Below, in pieces: positions 49,601-52,600 of a stretch of DNA of 64,000 nucleotides. The stretch comes from Corallium rubrum (Eukaryota; Cnidaria; Anthozoa; Scleralcyonacea; Coralliidae). Where the stretch lies: the NCBI GenBank assembly GCA_964035015.1, contig OZ036006.1, positions 9,560,951 through 9,624,950 on the forward strand, given 5' to 3'. The notes under the pieces are model-generated. The model searched no databases. It saw only the letters and a program-made list of their open reading frames with translations, and had not been told where the DNA came from. Position numbers and translations under genes: made by a program. Positions within the stretch are counted from its first letter, which is position 1, and the number at the start of each line of letters is the position of its first letter.

Positions 49601-52600
49601 TTCACGTCTTCAGGCCAACGTTAACTCGTGAAAACGGCGAAACCTGTTGGTTGAGTCAGGGGCGTAGGAAGCGGGGGGGGGCCGGGGGGGCCGCGGCCCC
49701 CCCAATATTTTATAAAGGGGGGCCGGAATAGCTTTCGGCCCCCCCAAAAAATAATTGAATTTAAAAAAATTGCATTATAAGTGCGACTTCGATTGCGCTG
49801 ATCGGCCAATTAATAGTAATAATCCATCCTGACTCACGGACAGCATAGACTCACAAATTATAATGAAAGAATTAATGAAAGGGCCCAACGAAAGAGGTAG
49901 AGGAGACTCTGAAAATGCCATTTCCGACGATCTAGAGACTCCAAATTTTCAAAAATTTTCCGCTCGGCGCCAACCATGGTGGCGCCTCGTGGGAGTCGGC
50001 CCCCCTAACTTTATCAAGCTTCCTACGCCCCTGGGTTGAGTTTGACTTCAAACCGATGTGACAAAATCATTTTAGAAGTTAGAATTCTATAAGCTTTTGG
50101 ATTTCGAAAAACAAACACTAATAAGTATTCAATTCTTGGTAAATGATTCATTGTTTGTGCTAGATACTGAAGTTTAGATTGCCGCTTGATTAAAGCCTAG
50201 TTCTCATATGTCGCCGACCGTCGCCGATCCATGATTCAGATGCATGTTAAGTAATGAAGAACAATGCAGAAAAGCACTGCTTTCTGCATTGTTCTTTATT
50301 ACTTTTCTTTTTTACCGTTTTAACATGCATCTAAATCACAAATCGGCGACCGTTGGCGACATATGAGAACTAGGCTTTAGATGCATGTTAAAACGGGAAA
50401 TGCAGCAGCATGTTAAAGAACAATGCAGAAAAGCAGTGCTTTTATTCTTTTACTTAACATGCATCTAAATCATGGGTCGGCGACGATCGGCGACATATAG
50501 CCACATTTTGTTTGTGTCGGATATGCAAAATGTAGCGTGATACTGACAGGTCCTTTCACTCCGCAGGAGTACCATTTAGTATTTTAAAAAGTAAAAGTGC
50601 CGCGTAGACGTGATAAAGAGCTTAATTAAACCCTAAATGTGTTGCGCCGCAGTCAAAATGGCTCATTGAAATCTCGGCAGCGCATGAAAATGAAGCGTTC
50701 TGAGTCGGGATAAAAGTTAAACTTATTTCAATTCATAACATCTGGCTGGGGTATTCAGTATAACGAATTTGCAAGGATAAATGAAAATCGAAATGAGTCC
50801 TGCGCCCTTGGCCTTAGCCTGATGTTATGTATTGAAATAAGTTTTACCCCGACGCATGACGCGTCATTGTGATGCGCAGTCGAGATTGCAAACTGGTTTA
50901 TTGACGAAATACTGACGTCTCCGAGCCAAAACACTGCACCAAGGCGTGTGTATATCGCGATTAGTGACAATTTACCGCAACAGCATGTAAGACGAAAGAA
51001 GAACGAAACAACAGAAAAATCGTGGCACTCAAATCTCGACACAAACACTCGAAGACTATCATGGTTTAACATCTGATTCGCTGTTTCATTTTTGTATTAA
51101 AAATGTTTTAGCTGCTACAAGCTATACTAAGATTGAATGACTGAAGCTAGTTTCGTCTACTGCTTTGGCTAATACTGCTCTAGCTGATCTGAATGATCAG
51201 ACGCTATCAGTGGAAGGCGCAGATGTGAAATCGTCAGTACGTGATACACCGTTGAATTCGTGTAAACAAGGTGCTTACTTATCTTGATGCGTCTTTTGAA
51301 ACATTAGAGTGTGGTTTAACTTTACCGGTAATCTATTTTCCCATACACTACACTACACTCTGCATTCTGCGCATGATTCATAAATATATCATGTGAAGTA
51401 CGGCGTCCGAATCAAACTAAATTATTCTTGCGCACTTCACGGAAGCACATGCTCCTTCAAATGGCAGTGCTTCACATAAGCCATAACAAATGCAAAAATA
51501 AAGTTGTCCGGCAATAAGTAACAATGCGCGCCAAAGGGTTTAATTATCAGCTCTCCCTGAGAAGTAAAATGATCTTGCGCTAGAGAGTTGAAAACAAAGA
51601 AAATAAAGTCGCCCCACAAAAATGTGCGAGAAACTGAAAGAGTTAAAGGCACAGTGTCACCAATGACGCAAACTTGAAAAACTTCGTGGATAAATTCAAG
51701 TTCACATGATTACAATTATGGTGAATATCACACACGTCAAAACTTGCACTAAATAATCCGTAAGAAAAGGCACTAAGAATATTATTATTTTTCTAATAAT
51801 ATAATTTTTGTCTCGTGCATAATTAAGCGGTAATTTAATACCTGATGCGAACAGCACGCCAGTGTTTAGCACTGTGCTACCAGACATCAGATTTCTCACA
51901 AATGTTTCGTTCCATGCCTAATTTCGTCCTGCACATGCAGTATAGTCCTGCATCAGACTCTTATTAAAATATATAGTGCTGTGCAAGCCGTGTTCTGATG
52001 TAGCAGTTAACAAAAACGTGGTGAATCTGTCGAGATTATCTTCCTAACGGAATACTGGTGTTTCAAATAAAATACACCTTCTCCGCCTATAGGTCCGACA
52101 TTGACAGAACGCGTGCGCAATACAGTTTATTCCGACTTTGCTTGTGGAATCTTTTCAACAACATACTAACTAGTATAAGGTCCGACATTGTTTGGTCTTT
52201 GGCTTGAAAGATCCGTGGAACAGAACACATGGATATTTACCAATAAAACTGAACCCGTGTGGCACGGCAATCGGCTTCGTCGCACAGAATATGTACTTCA
52301 GTAGGTATTTATACCGACGTTTCTCGTTCGTAAGACTTTCTGCTTATTTAGTATTTACGGTACATTTACGGTATTCGACAGATAAGAAAAAGGAACATAG
52401 ATACTCGTTCATTCAAGCAACCTAAATTAAAACCAGTTCAAAGTAGAAAACATAAACTTCCAACTTCCAAGAGAAATTTAAATTCCATCGGCGTCGCAGT
52501 AACTGCATAGTTTATACTCGTAATCTTTTTCTTTGTGACTTTATCGGATTCCCGCGTGTTGTATCAAGCTTTTAGCGTTTCAGATTCGATTAAGACAGAA

